From JADGHE01 sp035716025 (GTDB lineage: Bacteria; Pseudomonadota; Alphaproteobacteria; Rhizobiales; Xanthobacteraceae), in contig DASTKH010000047.1 of the NCBI GenBank assembly GCA_035716025.1, positions 1 to 64,000 of the forward strand: a stretch of DNA of 64,000 nucleotides. The letters are read 5' to 3'. A program made the position numbers and the translations under genes. The notes beneath the pieces were generated by a model. That model ran no database searches. It was not told the origin of the DNA and worked only from the letters and a program-made list of their open reading frames with translations. Shown here piece after piece: positions 35,382-44,116 of this stretch. Numbering within the stretch: the stretch's first letter is position 1; each line of letters opens with the position of its first letter.

Positions 35382-36092
35382 ATGTCGGAGTGGTGGACTT
35401 ACTCGCTCGCCGACTTCCTGCTCTTTTCCGACCGGGTCTACGAGCGGCTGTTCGAGCTCCACAATCGTGCGTTCTGGCCCGCGCATCTCGCCACGATCGC
35501 GATCGGACTCGCCATCCTGTTTTCCTCGTGGCCGGGATCTTCGCGGCGCACCGGCCTCCGCCTCTGCTTCGCGGCCTTGGGCGTGCTGTGGGTTTCCGTG
35601 GCCTACGCGTTCTTCTGGCGGCGCTATGCCGCCATCAATTGGGCCGCGATCTATGTTGCGCCGTTCTTCACGGTCGAGGGCTTGCTGCTGGTCGCGTTCG
35701 CCGTCGCGGGCCGCTTCGCCCGTCCGAAACGACGCAGCGCCTCCGTCATCGCCGGATGGTTGCTGCTTGCGTTCGGCGTCATCGTCTATCCGTTGCTGGC
35801 GCCGCTCTCGGGCCGACCCTGGACCGGTGCCGGCGTATTCGGCATTGCACCCGATCCCACGGCGGTCGCCACGCTCGCACTGCTTGCGCTGACGGCGACC
35901 CGGGCGGGATGGCCGCTGGCCGTGGTGCCGGCCCTCTGGTGTGTCGTCACGGGTGCGACGCTGTGGACTCTCGGGGACGTCACCTTCTTCGTCGCCCCGT
36001 TCGCCGCGGCGGCGGCGATCGGCGTGGCCCTCAGGGGAGAGCGGGAAATGGAGGCTCGGCCCGCTATTCCATCACCTCGTCCCGAGCCTTGA
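35382..36092 (+). CDS. DUF6064 integral membrane protein
   Basis: The product is 236 residues. It opens with the family-typical WWTYSLADFLLFSDRVYERLFELHN and carries six or seven hydrophobic segments through residue 225, then a short Arg/Pro tail. It is encoded 14 nt after the aldo/keto reductase and probably cotranscribed. Its last 29 nt overlap the 3' end of the convergent HdeA-like gene. The function is unknown; DUF6064 members occur near respiratory and redox genes. Confidence 0.78.
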   Translation: MSEWWTYSLADFLLFSDRVYERLFELHNRAFWPAHLATIAIGLAILFSSWPGSSRRTGLRLCFAALGVLWVSVAYAFFWRRYAAINWAAIYVAPFFTVEGLLLVAFAVAGRFARPKRRSASVIAGWLLLAFGVIVYPLLAPLSGRPWTGAGVFGIAPDPTAVATLALLALTATRAGWPLAVVPALWCVVTGATLWTLGDVTFFVAPFAAAAAIGVALRGEREMEARPAIPSPRPEP

Positions 36093-36348
36093 CCAGAGTG
36101 GCCGAGGGATGCGTGCGGCAATAGTCGCCAAGCCTCTCGGCTTGCCGCCTCATCTCGCCGAAGTCGATAATCGCTTGGCCTTCCGCGCTCTTGTAGAAGC
36201 CATGCAGCCACATCAGGATGAAGGCAATGTTGTCCTCGCCCGATTGGAGAAAGTCCGTGCAGGTTACGTCCGAGAGATCGAGTTTCTGCGCCGCCGCCGG
36301 ATGAACGGCGAGCGTGAGGGCCACCGCGGCGGAAGCGAGCAGCTTCAT
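36064..36348 (-). CDS. HdeA/HdeB-like periplasmic acid-stress chaperone
   Basis: The product is 94 residues with a signal peptide (residues 1-20, ending HPAAA). The mature part has the two HdeA cysteines, Cys30 (VTCTDFL) and Cys77 (DYCRTH), and the helix AFILMWLHGFYKSAEG. HdeA-type proteins prevent periplasmic protein aggregation at low pH. The 3' end overlaps the convergent DUF6064 gene by 29 nt. A perfect 14-bp palindrome 16 nt upstream of the ATG may be an operator. Confidence 0.85.
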   Translation of the reverse strand: MKLLASAAVALTLAVHPAAAQKLDLSDVTCTDFLQSGEDNIAFILMWLHGFYKSAEGQAIIDFGEMRRQAERLGDYCRTHPSATLVKARDEVME

Positions 36349-36363
36349 GGGAATTGCCTTTTG

Positions 36364-36377
36364 CGTGAGCGCTCACG
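36364..36377. promoter_or_regulatory. Perfect palindrome upstream of the HdeA-like gene
   Basis: CGTGAGCGCTCACG is self-complementary over 14 bp, and its core GTGAGCGCTCAC is the same as the ideal symmetric lac operator core. It lies 16 nt before the hdeA-like ATG. A LacI- or TetR-type regulator is implied, but none is encoded nearby. Confidence 0.5.
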
Positions 36378-36507
36378 ATCGTACCGGCGGGGCCCCGCTG
36401 GTGTCAAAGAGACTTCATGCATGATCGATTCCGACCGAGCGGCGACGGTAGGCCTCGCCTCACCGCTTGGGAGGGAGCCACGCACAACCCGTTCGGAGGA
36501 AGACCCC

Positions 36508-37746
36508 ATGGTGGATTTTTCACTGACCCCGCGACAACGCGAGTTGCGGCAGATCGCCCGCGACTTCGCGCTCGACGTCGTACTGCCGGCGGCCGAGAAG
36601 GCAGACCGGATTCCGGAGCCCCACAAGGCGTTCGACTGGGGCATCGTCCGCGAAGGCTCGCGCCGCGGCCTGCGCACGCTGACGGTTCCGAAACAGTTTG
36701 GCGGCGAGGGGGCGGACGTCCTCACCTGCGCGATCGTGGGCGAGCAGATCTGCTACGGGGATCTCGGCATCGGCGTCGCCTTCGATCAGACCTGGAAAAT
36801 CATGACGACGATTGCGCATCTGACGAACGACGACCAGCGCAAGCGCTGGCTGCCGCGCATCGTCGAGGATCCGGAATTCCTTCTCGGCATCGCGATGACC
36901 GAGCCCATGCACGGCTCCGACAACATCCTGCCGCATGAGGGCAGCGTGGATTCCCGCGCCGAGAAACGCGGCGACAAATGGGTGCTGAATGGCGCCAAGC
37001 GTTACATTTCGAACGGCGGTCTTGCCAAGCTCTATTACGTCATCGTGCGTACCGCCGATGGCCCGATGGCGGAAAGTCTCACCGGCTTCCTGGTGCCTGC
37101 GGACGCGCCCGGATTTCGCGTCACGGAGGTATGGGACAAGCTTGGCCAGCGCGCCGTGCAGAACGGCACGCTGCAGTTCGACAATGTCGAAATTCCCGAC
37201 GCCGACCGCGTCGGCGAGGTCGGCAAGGCGCTGCCGACCATCGCGGGATTCCTGCTGCGTTTCGGCTCCAACGTGCAGGCGGGCGCGAGCGTTCTCGGCG
37301 TCGCGCAGCGCGCCTACGATCTCGCGCATCAATATGCGTTCGAACGCGTGCAGGGCGGACGGCCGATCATCGAGCACGAACTGCAACGCCTGCGTCTCGC
37401 CCGCATGGCCATGAAGATCCAGGCGGCGCGCGCCTATCTCTGGTTCGGCGGCTGGGACTGCGGGCAGCCCGAGTTCGACCGCAAGCACGCGAGTCTCGCA
37501 AAGATCTTCGCCTCGGAAGTGGCGGTTGACGTCTGTCGCGACGCGCTCGAGCTTTGGGGCGCGGCGGGCTACATGCGCAAGAACCCAATCGAAAAGCTCA
37601 TGCGCGATGCCTTGAGCTTCCTGCATTCGGACGGCACCAACGACGTGCTGGGTCTGAAAGCCGGCGCCTTCATCGCTCAGGAAAAGCCCGATCCCTCGGC
37701 ACGGCACTACAGCCGCCGCAGTTGCGAAGCCGCGCAGGGCCGCTAA
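36508..37746 (+). CDS. Acyl-CoA dehydrogenase
   Basis: The product is 412 residues, usual for the family. The N-terminal helical domain opens FSLTPRQRELRQIARDFALDVV. The FAD/substrate site includes LLGIAMTEPMHGSDN and WVLNGAKRYISNGG, the middle domain has LVPADAPGFRVTEVWDKLGQRAVQNGTLQFDNVEIP, and the C-terminal four-helix domain has LELWGAAGYMRKNPIEKLMRDA. It oxidises a CoA thioester with electron transfer to ETF. GGAGGA precedes the ATG by 6 nt. The chain-length or branched-chain preference is unknown, and no other beta-oxidation gene is adjacent. Confidence 0.92.
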   Translation: MVDFSLTPRQRELRQIARDFALDVVLPAAEKADRIPEPHKAFDWGIVREGSRRGLRTLTVPKQFGGEGADVLTCAIVGEQICYGDLGIGVAFDQTWKIMTTIAHLTNDDQRKRWLPRIVEDPEFLLGIAMTEPMHGSDNILPHEGSVDSRAEKRGDKWVLNGAKRYISNGGLAKLYYVIVRTADGPMAESLTGFLVPADAPGFRVTEVWDKLGQRAVQNGTLQFDNVEIPDADRVGEVGKALPTIAGFLLRFGSNVQAGASVLGVAQRAYDLAHQYAFERVQGGRPIIEHELQRLRLARMAMKIQAARAYLWFGGWDCGQPEFDRKHASLAKIFASEVAVDVCRDALELWGAAGYMRKNPIEKLMRDALSFLHSDGTNDVLGLKAGAFIAQEKPDPSARHYSRRSCEAAQGR

Positions 37747-37770
37747 ATTCGAGAAAAAATGGAGATGTTA

Positions 37771-37797
37771 TTGGCAGTCGCGCAATGCGGCTGCCAA
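37771..37797 (+). terminator. Hairpin after the acyl-CoA dehydrogenase gene
   Basis: TTGGCAGTCGC pairs with GCGGCTGCCAA (11 bp with one G-T pair) around a 5-nt loop, 25 nt past the stop and followed by AAAAATTTC. Further small inverted repeats follow at 37818-37860. Confidence 0.55.
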
Positions 37798-37897
37798 AAA
37801 ATTTCATGGACAGCCGCGTGATCGACGATCACATTCATTGACCGTCGGCCATGACCGACGAGACCGCCATTGGCACCGCCTGATCGGATCGCGTGAG

Positions 37898-38185
37898 ATG
37901 GGCTCCAAAGATCCCAAGAAGCTGATCGGGGCCATTGATGCGAAGGAGGTCTCTCTCGATCCCGAGACGGCGAAGATGCTGGGCGGGGCCTTCGAGGAAG
38001 CCTGGGCCTTGCTTGAAAGCTCCGGAAATCCGCTGACCCGCCCCCCGCACGCCGAGGAGACGCGCGAGCAGCTCGCGTTGCACATCATCAACGCGGCGCG
38101 GCATGGCGAGCGGGAAATCGCGCGCTTGCGCGATTCGGCGGTCGCGCTGATCGAGGCCTCCGGGCGGACCGTTTCGAAAACGTGA
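37898..38185 (+). CDS. Small hypothetical protein
   Basis: The product is 95 residues from the ATG at 37898, the start of the recognisable hydrophilic sequence GSKDPKKLIGAIDAKEVSLDPETAKM. It is helical in appearance (GAFEEAWALLESSG, REQLALHIINAARHGEREIARL), with no signal peptide or membrane segment, so it is cytoplasmic. No family was recognised; short helical proteins of this type are common in Bradyrhizobium-like genomes. It follows the dehydrogenase terminator and precedes the GST gene by 112 nt. Confidence 0.6.
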   Translation: MGSKDPKKLIGAIDAKEVSLDPETAKMLGGAFEEAWALLESSGNPLTRPPHAEETREQLALHIINAARHGEREIARLRDSAVALIEASGRTVSKT

Positions 38186-38297
38186 GCCCACGACCGGGGC
38201 AGCGGCCTCGTGCCGCCGCGCGCGCATCCCTATATACTCGCCGCCCGAAAGGCTCTCCTGCCGTAATCGGATGGGTCCGCGCGCCAGATTTCGCCCC

Positions 38298-38930
38298 ATG
38301 TACACTCTTTATTCGATGCAGCGATCCGGCAATTCATACAAGGTGCGGCTCCTGCTCGCGCAATTGGCTATTCCCTATCGTCTCGTCGAGCTCGACATCC
38401 TGCGCGGGGAAACGCGCACGCCCGAATTCCTCGCCATCAACCCGAACGGCCGCGTGCCGGTCCTCGAAGTCGCGCCGGGGCGCCATCTCGCCGAATCAAA
38501 CGCCATCCTCTGGTATGTCGGCGGCGAGACTCATCTCGCACCCGAGGACCGCGTCGGCCGCGCCGAGGCACTGCAATGGATGTTTTTCGAGCAGCACAGC
38601 CTCGAGCCCAATCTCGGCGCCGCGCGTTTCTGGCTCACGATGGTCAAGGGCGGCCGCGAGTTGCAGCGCCACGCGCTTGAAGAATGGATGGAGCGCGGCT
38701 ACCAGGCCCTGCAGGTCATGGAGCAGCACCTCACGAAGAACGACTTCTTCGTCGACGGCCGCTACAGCCTCGCCGACATCGCGCTCTATGCCTACACGCA
38801 TGTCGCGCATGAAAGCGATTTTGACCTGACGGGCTTCCCCGCCCTGCGCGCCTGGCTCGCCCGCGTGGCCATGCAACCCGGGTATATCGGCATCGACCAC
38901 CGCGTGCCGTCGATGACGGTCGTGGGATAG
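38298..38930 (+). CDS. Glutathione S-transferase family protein
   Basis: The product is 210 residues, normal for the family. The thioredoxin-like N-terminal domain has YSMQRSGNSYKVRLLLAQL, with Ser in the place of the catalytic residue, then NPNGRVPVLE (cis-Pro) and ESNAILWYV. The helical C-terminal domain ends DGRYSLADIALYAYTHVA, the N-capping box region. It conjugates glutathione to electrophiles or acts as a peroxidase or isomerase. ATG 38298 is chosen because the fold starts there. It converges on the TctC gene at 39071 across a repeat-rich spacer. Confidence 0.88.
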   Translation: MYTLYSMQRSGNSYKVRLLLAQLAIPYRLVELDILRGETRTPEFLAINPNGRVPVLEVAPGRHLAESNAILWYVGGETHLAPEDRVGRAEALQWMFFEQHSLEPNLGAARFWLTMVKGGRELQRHALEEWMERGYQALQVMEQHLTKNDFFVDGRYSLADIALYAYTHVAHESDFDLTGFPALRAWLARVAMQPGYIGIDHRVPSMTVVG

Positions 38931-38940
38931 GCCCGACGGC

Positions 38941-39010
38941 AGCCTCCCCCCTCTTCTCTCGCGGAAGAGGGGCGGTCGCCTCCCGTCCCGCAAGGGAAAG
39001 GGGACCCGTC
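38941..39010. repeat. REP-like repeat between convergent GST and TctC genes
   Basis: CCTCTTC-N7-GAAGAGG (38950-38970) forms a 7-bp stem, followed by GTCCCGCAAGGGAAAGGGGAC with further partial pairing. The composition matches the repeats at 597-690 and in uvrB. It can act as a shared terminator. Confidence 0.55.
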
Positions 39011-39070
39011 GCGCCGCCGACAAGACGCAGGCCGGCGGCGGCAAGGGTGGGTGCAGAGCCGGACCGGGCT

Positions 39071-40036
39071 CTATTTCGAGACCTGGATTCCGGCTTCCTT
39101 GATCACCTTATCCCACTTGGCGAGATCGGCCTTGATGGAAGCGGCCATCTCCTCGGGCTTGTTGCCGACCGGCTCGAGACCAAGCTGGTCGATGCGTTCG
39201 CGCGTCTTCGCGTCCGCCAGCACCTTCAACGCTTCGTCGTGGATCTTCTGAACGATCGGCTGCGGCGTCCCTGCTGGCGCGAGAAGTCCGAACCAGGAAA
39301 TCGCCTCGAAGCCCGGGAAACCCTGCTCCGCGACGGTGGGAATGTCCGGCATTTTCGTTGAGCGCTTGAGCGCCGTGACCGCAATGCCGCGCAGCTTACC
39401 CTCGCGCACGACCGGCAGCATCGCGCCGGCATTTTGCAGCGTCATCGGCACACGCCCCGCCAGCACGTCGCTGATCTGGGCGCCACGGTAGGGGACGTGG
39501 ACGATATCGATGCCGGCCTGCTTCTTGAGCATCTCGCCAGCGATGTGCTGCGGCGTGCCGACGCCGGGGGTTGCGTAGGAGAGCTTGCCCGGCTGTTTCT
39601 TGGCGAGCGCGATGAACTCCTGCAGGTTCTTCGCCGGCACGTCATTATTGACCGCGACGATGCTGGGCATCACGAGGGCCGCGGTGATCGGCGTAAAGTC
39701 TTTGGTGGGATCGAAAGGTGTGCCCTGCAAGACCGGCACGATGGTGATCGCAGCATTGCCGGTCCACATCAGCGTGTAGCCGTCCGGCTCCGCCTTGGCG
39801 ACGCGGTCAGCGCCGATCGCGCCGCTCGAGCCCGGCACGTTCTCGACGGTCACCGGCACGCCCCAGGCCTCGCTGAACTTCTGCGCGAACAGGCGCCCCG
39901 TAATGTCGGTCGCGCTACCGGCCGTAAAGCCGACGATCAGGCGCACGGCGCGCTCGGGATATTTCGTCTGCGCCGCGGCGCCGTTTGGCCCCGCAACCGC
40001 CACTGCGGCTGCAACCGCAAGCCCCCATAACCTCAT
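39071..40036 (-). CDS. TctC/Bug-type periplasmic solute receptor
   Basis: The product is 321 residues with a signal peptide (residues 1-23, ending GAAAQ). The mature protein has RAVRLIVGFTAGSATDITGR, VENVPGSSGAIGADRVAK, SYATPGVGTPQHIAGEM and VHVPYRGAQISDVLAG, the four landmark loops of the family, with the ligand-binding region less Gly/Pro-rich at the first loop than usual. It binds an organic acid for import, but no TctAB unit is encoded nearby. GGGAGA precedes the ATG. It is the third of four such receptors in the window. Confidence 0.9.
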   Translation of the reverse strand: MRLWGLAVAAAVAVAGPNGAAAQTKYPERAVRLIVGFTAGSATDITGRLFAQKFSEAWGVPVTVENVPGSSGAIGADRVAKAEPDGYTLMWTGNAAITIVPVLQGTPFDPTKDFTPITAALVMPSIVAVNNDVPAKNLQEFIALAKKQPGKLSYATPGVGTPQHIAGEMLKKQAGIDIVHVPYRGAQISDVLAGRVPMTLQNAGAMLPVVREGKLRGIAVTALKRSTKMPDIPTVAEQGFPGFEAISWFGLLAPAGTPQPIVQKIHDEALKVLADAKTRERIDQLGLEPVGNKPEEMAASIKADLAKWDKVIKEAGIQVSK

Positions 40037-40130
40037 CGGCGTTTCTCCCAGCCTGATCCTTCCTGTTGCGCCGGCATGGTGGGCAGAGCGCGCGCGGGGG
40101 TCAAGCGCTGCGCCATGGATTCCGTAGCGA

Positions 40131-40337
40131 TCAAGCGAGCTTGATCTCGCCGTCAATTTCGAAGCGCAGATCCACGCCGGCCAGCGTCATTACGGCCTTG
40201 GCCTTAAGGGTTTCGTCACCCCTGAGACGGCCGGAATTGACCGCTTGGCGGACAGCGTTCTCGAATTCGCGCTGCGAGGTGACTCCGACGACCTTCAGAA
40301 ATTGCCGCACGGTTCGGTTCAGGTTCTCTTCGTTCAT
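40131..40337 (-). CDS. Small protein, probable DUF6494 family
   Basis: The product is 68 residues from the ATG at 40337, which has AAGG 3 nt upstream. It reads NEENLNRTVRQFLKVVGVTSQREFENAVRQAV, then LKAKAVMTLAGVDLRFEIDGEIKLA. No signal peptide or membrane segment is present. The pattern matches small alphaproteobacterial proteins of DUF6494, whose function is unknown. It lies 94 nt upstream of the TctC gene on the same strand and could be cotranscribed. Confidence 0.68.
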   Translation of the reverse strand: MNEENLNRTVRQFLKVVGVTSQREFENAVRQAVNSGRLRGDETLKAKAVMTLAGVDLRFEIDGEIKLA

Positions 40338-40514
40338 GCCTTGTCCCCATTTGCGGCGACCTGCCGCGTGCCGCATCATGCGCCGGGGCCGAGAATTGCG
40401 CGAGCCGATTGTGAACGAGGTTCCCTATGCGCCGCGCGCGACGGCGGCAAGCCGTCGCGCGCAAAGCGAGAGCGGTCGGCAGAGGTGACCTGGCGGCGAA
40501 GCGCCGCCTCCGCC

Positions 40515-42269
40515 TCACTTTTCCGGAATGATCGGCAGCAGCAGATAGGCGCGCCGGTTCGGCCCCGCATGCAGCGTCACATCCCCGCCGAAGACTTCCG
40601 GCGGGCGGTCCCGCGGGTCGTCGTGCGTAAACGGGCCGACGCCGGTCCAGACCTTGCCCAGCGTCTCGACGCCTTCTCCCGGCTCACCCGGATACACATA
40701 ATCGCGGCCGCGCACCGACAGCGCGAGGCGGTAGCCCTTCGGCACCACGATGCAGGTCGGCCAGACCTCGACGTCGACCTCGTACACCTCGCCCGGCGTC
40801 AGCTTCTGTTCCTCATCATGCGTGTGATAGGGCCGGTACGGGAGCGTGAGCTTCGGATCGAGCTTGCGGTGCGAGCAGCGCAGCCAGCCCTGCGCGATCG
40901 GCGTATGCGCATCGAGCGCGCCCTGGAAGGTCACCTCCTTGAGGTCGGGCGTGAACACGCGCACGACGAGGAAGAGGTCGGCGTCCTCGGTGGCGGAGGA
41001 GACCCACAGCTTGGCGGCGATCGGTCCGGTGATCTCGACCTGCTCGGCGAGCGGTTCGGTCATGAAGGTCACGCCGTCGCCGAGACCTGCATAGGTCACG
41101 GCGCTTTCGTCCCGCTGCTCGTCCCGCGACATCGCCAGATCGCCGGGATGCAGGTAGAACTTGGTCCATTGCGTGCGAGCGAGCGGCCATTCGTTCTCGT
41201 GCCGCTCGACGAACTTCTCGCCCGGATGCCGCACTTGCAGCAGCACTTTCGGCTGCTTGTTCCAGCCGGTATCCTCCCCCTTGAGGAAGTGGCCGAAGAA
41301 TTTCTTCTGCAGGTTCAACCCATAGTTCGTGTAGAAGTGCGTCCAGTGCTCGATGCCGTGGACTTCGAGCCATTTGTGCTCGCTCGCAGACCGCACGAAG
41401 CCTTCGAAATTGCCGCGCGGATGCAATCCCTGACCGCCCCAATTGGCGGACGAGAGCAGCGGCACTTCAATCTTGCTGAAATCCGGCATGCGCGACTGCC
41501 AATACTCGTCGGTATCGAGCTTGCGCGAGATGCAGTCTTCGTAGAAATCGCGCCGGTTGCGGCCGAGCTCTTCCTCGGACAGGGTTTCCGGCCCGGATAC
41601 CCAGTCGCCGTTCATGCGGCTTTTGAAGCCGCGGGTGCCGCGCCCGTGCTGCACCGTGTAGACCTGCGCCTTCGACCAGTCCTGCACGAAGCCGCGGCAG
41701 AAGATGCCGCCGTGATGGGCCATGTCGCGGTAAAAATCGGCGGCGCCTTCCCAGACGCAGATCGCCGCGAGATGCTTCGGCTGTAGCGCGGCGGCCTGCC
41801 ACTGGTTCTCCGCGTAATAGGAGATGCCGTTCAGCCCGACCTTGCCGTTCGACCACGGCTGTTGCCCGGCCCATTCGACGCACTGGGCCAGATCCATCGC
41901 CTCGCGGCGCGACCAGATGTCGATCACGCCCTCCGAACGGCCCGCGCCGCGTGAATCGACACGGATCACGACATAGCCGTCCGGCACCCATTTCTCGGGG
42001 TCGACCACCTCCCAGTTCTGATAGCGGTTGGTCGAGCCGGTCGGCACATCCGGATGGTCCTCGCACATGCGCCGCCACTGCGTGGCGTAAAGATCCTCGA
42101 AGTGGAGCCACTTGCCGTAGGGCCCGTAGGTCATGATGACGGGATAACGGCCGTCGTCGTCCGGCCGATAGATGTCACACCGGAGCACCACGCCGTCATC
42201 CATCCGGATCGGCATGTCCCAGTCGATCCGCATGCCATCGCGAACTTCGCTCACTTCACGGTAGTCCAT
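40515..42269 (-). CDS. CocE/NonD-family hydrolase
   Basis: The product is 584 residues, as in X-Pro dipeptidyl-peptidase/cocaine-esterase proteins. The alpha/beta-hydrolase part has VVIRVDSRGAGRSEG, the nucleophile Ser150 in GLNGISYYAENQW (consensus GxSYxG) and a helical cap. The C-terminal jelly-roll domain is visible as VEITGPIAAKLWVSSATEDADLF and PGEVYEVDVEVWPT. There is no signal peptide, so it is cytoplasmic. Activity on an ester, amide or aminoacyl substrate is expected. The ATG at 42269 has GGGAG a short distance upstream. It is divergent from the ketopantoate-reductase-like gene. Confidence 0.88.
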   Translation of the reverse strand: MDYREVSEVRDGMRIDWDMPIRMDDGVVLRCDIYRPDDDGRYPVIMTYGPYGKWLHFEDLYATQWRRMCEDHPDVPTGSTNRYQNWEVVDPEKWVPDGYVVIRVDSRGAGRSEGVIDIWSRREAMDLAQCVEWAGQQPWSNGKVGLNGISYYAENQWQAAALQPKHLAAICVWEGAADFYRDMAHHGGIFCRGFVQDWSKAQVYTVQHGRGTRGFKSRMNGDWVSGPETLSEEELGRNRRDFYEDCISRKLDTDEYWQSRMPDFSKIEVPLLSSANWGGQGLHPRGNFEGFVRSASEHKWLEVHGIEHWTHFYTNYGLNLQKKFFGHFLKGEDTGWNKQPKVLLQVRHPGEKFVERHENEWPLARTQWTKFYLHPGDLAMSRDEQRDESAVTYAGLGDGVTFMTEPLAEQVEITGPIAAKLWVSSATEDADLFLVVRVFTPDLKEVTFQGALDAHTPIAQGWLRCSHRKLDPKLTLPYRPYHTHDEEQKLTPGEVYEVDVEVWPTCIVVPKGYRLALSVRGRDYVYPGEPGEGVETLGKVWTGVGPFTHDDPRDRPPEVFGGDVTLHAGPNRRAYLLLPIIPEK

Positions 42270-42496
42270 GTTCTCCCAGGCCTCTCGTCTGGCGGAAAAT
42301 CGCCGAAACCGTAACGGCGCCCCGCCGCGACGTCCAGGTCTCCGCGGTTGCGGCAGCCATGCGGAGTGCCCGGCTTGCGGACAACGGCGTGCATGACCTC
42401 GCGAATGAACGGCGTTCACCGCCCCCTTGCGGCCAATTCCCTTTCGGCGCCGGGGCCGCTATAGCGCTGCGCATCGGGAATTGGAGAATCGCCCCC

Positions 42497-43522
42497 ATGG
42501 GCAAGCACATCGCCGTGCTGGGCACGGGCGCGAACGGAAGCTGCATCGCCGCCGACCTTGCCCGCAACGGGCACGACGTCGTGCTGATCGACCAGTGGCC
42601 CGCACACGTCGAGGCCATGCGGGCGCACGGCCTGCACGTCGCCATGCCGGACGAAGAGATTCACGTTCCCGTGGCCGCCTATCACCTGTGCGACGTCTGT
42701 GCGCTTACCCGCATCTTCGACATCGTCCTGCTCGTCGCGAAAGCCTATGACACGCGTTGGATGTGCGAATTCATCAAACCCTATCTCGCCAAGGACGGAC
42801 TGCTGATCGGCATTCAGAACGGCATGATGCAGGACGAGATCGCCGCCGTGGTGGGGCCGGACCGCACACTCGGCTGCGTCGTGGAGCTCTCCTCGGAGCT
42901 TTTCACGCCCGGTCTCGTCCAGCGCAACACGCCGCCGGCGAAGACCTGGTTCGGCATCGGCAGCCTCGATCCCCGGACGGACGGTCGCATCGGAGAGATT
43001 GAGGCGCTCCTGCGCGACGTCGGAAGGGTTTCGGTGACGTCGGACATCCGCGCGGCGAAATGGATGAAGCTCGTCGTCAACACGATGTGCCTCGGGCCGT
43101 TCGCGATGCTGGGCTTGCGGCTTTCCGAAGCGATCGACCTGCCGGGCATGCGCGAGCTCGTGCTCAAGGTCGGCACCGAAGCGCTCGAGGCCGGGCAGAT
43201 GCTTGGGCATTCGATCGAACCCATCTTCGGGCTTTCGCCCGCGGACGTGCAGGGCACGAACCAGCTCCTCGAAAAGCTTCTCGACAAGCTCAGCCGGGAT
43301 ATCGGCCCGCGGGCACGCGACTGCGTGCTGCAGGACCACCTCAAAGGCCGCTACAGCGAGGTGGATCTTATCAACGGCCTCGTGGTTGCCGAATGCGAAC
43401 GGCGCGGCAAGCGAGCGCCGGCGAACGCCGCGATCGTCGAGATCACGCGGCGCATCCGCAACGGCACGCTGAAACCCGACCCCTCAAATCTCGCACTCGC
43501 CCGCAGCCTCTCCGCAGGCTGA
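42497..43522 (+). CDS. Ketopantoate reductase family (ApbA/PanE-like) oxidoreductase
   Basis: The product is 341 residues. The N-terminal NADP fold opens KHIAVLGTGANGSCIAADL, followed by NGHDVVLIDQW, and the catalytic-domain pattern is FDIVLLVAKAYDTRWM, IQNGMMQDEIAAVVG, AAKWMKLVVNTMCLGPFAML and the late DHLKGRYSEVDLINGLVV. It reduces a 2-oxo acid or related compound with NADPH. It may be a pantothenate enzyme but is long for PanE and has divergent active-site spacing. It is upstream of a cupin gene on the same strand, 164 nt away. Confidence 0.86.
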   Translation: MGKHIAVLGTGANGSCIAADLARNGHDVVLIDQWPAHVEAMRAHGLHVAMPDEEIHVPVAAYHLCDVCALTRIFDIVLLVAKAYDTRWMCEFIKPYLAKDGLLIGIQNGMMQDEIAAVVGPDRTLGCVVELSSELFTPGLVQRNTPPAKTWFGIGSLDPRTDGRIGEIEALLRDVGRVSVTSDIRAAKWMKLVVNTMCLGPFAMLGLRLSEAIDLPGMRELVLKVGTEALEAGQMLGHSIEPIFGLSPADVQGTNQLLEKLLDKLSRDIGPRARDCVLQDHLKGRYSEVDLINGLVVAECERRGKRAPANAAIVEITRRIRNGTLKPDPSNLALARSLSAG

Positions 43523-43553
43523 GGGAGAGAACGGCGGAGCGACGCGCGCAGGC

Positions 43554-43589
43554 CCAGAGCCCTCCCGCTAACCAGAGCCCTCCCGCTAA
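43554..43589. repeat. 18-bp perfect tandem duplication in the PanE-cupin spacer
   Basis: CCAGAGCCCTCCCGCTAA occurs twice head to tail (43554-43571 and 43572-43589), followed by AGAGAGGGGATGG. The tail looks like the edge of a palindromic repeat, so this may be a partly duplicated REP element. Confidence 0.8.
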
Positions 43590-43686
43590 AGAGAGGGGAT
43601 GGATTCGCCGGGCCAAGCCCGCGTATGAGGATGCGATCCCGGCCGCAAGGCCGTCGGTTCCGGAACGCGATAACAAGGAATCCGCC

Positions 43687-44073
43687 ATGCCGTTTTACAA
43701 CATTCACACCATGGAGCCGCAGCCCGACGTGGTGAACCCCGCCATCAAGCTGAAATCGGTCGCAGGCGAGCTCATCAAGGTCGGCATCGTCACCTATCAG
43801 CTCGGCGAGGGGCCGCCTCCGCATTTTCACCCGAACGAGGAGCAGTTCATCCTGATGCTGGAGGGCAAGATGAACATGGTGCTGGGCGAAGAGACAAAGG
43901 AGATCGGTCCCGGCGACCTCGTACACATCCCGCGCCATACGGTGCACGGCATCAAGGTCACGCAAGGGCCCGCGGTCTTCTTCGCTTGCAAAAGCCCGGT
44001 CGGAACGGGCCATTTGAGCCAGGACTACAACAAGGCGCCGGACGCGGAAACGCTGACCAAGCGACTCGGGTGA
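43687..44073 (+). CDS. Cupin-domain protein
   Basis: The product is 128 residues. The double-stranded beta-helix core has the first motif PPPHFHPNEEQFILMLEGKMNM (His, His, Glu metal ligands) and the second motif GDLVHIPRHTVHGIKV (His). One metal ion is therefore expected. AAGGA precedes the ATG by about 8 nt. Single-domain cupins act as isomerases, dioxygenases or sugar-binding proteins; no further specificity can be read. It is followed by a strong hairpin. Confidence 0.85.
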   Translation: MPFYNIHTMEPQPDVVNPAIKLKSVAGELIKVGIVTYQLGEGPPPHFHPNEEQFILMLEGKMNMVLGEETKEIGPGDLVHIPRHTVHGIKVTQGPAVFFACKSPVGTGHLSQDYNKAPDAETLTKRLG

Positions 44074-44080
44074 AGGCGCC

Positions 44081-44104
44081 CGGGGCGGCGGCCGCACCGC
44101 CCCG
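44081..44104. terminator. Bidirectional hairpin between cupin and aldo/keto reductase
   Basis: CGGGGCGG-N8-CCGCCCCG is a perfect 8-bp stem 8 nt after the cupin stop and 13 nt from the aldo/keto reductase stop on the opposite strand. Confidence 0.55.
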
Positions 44105-44116
44105 CGCCGTCCGCGA

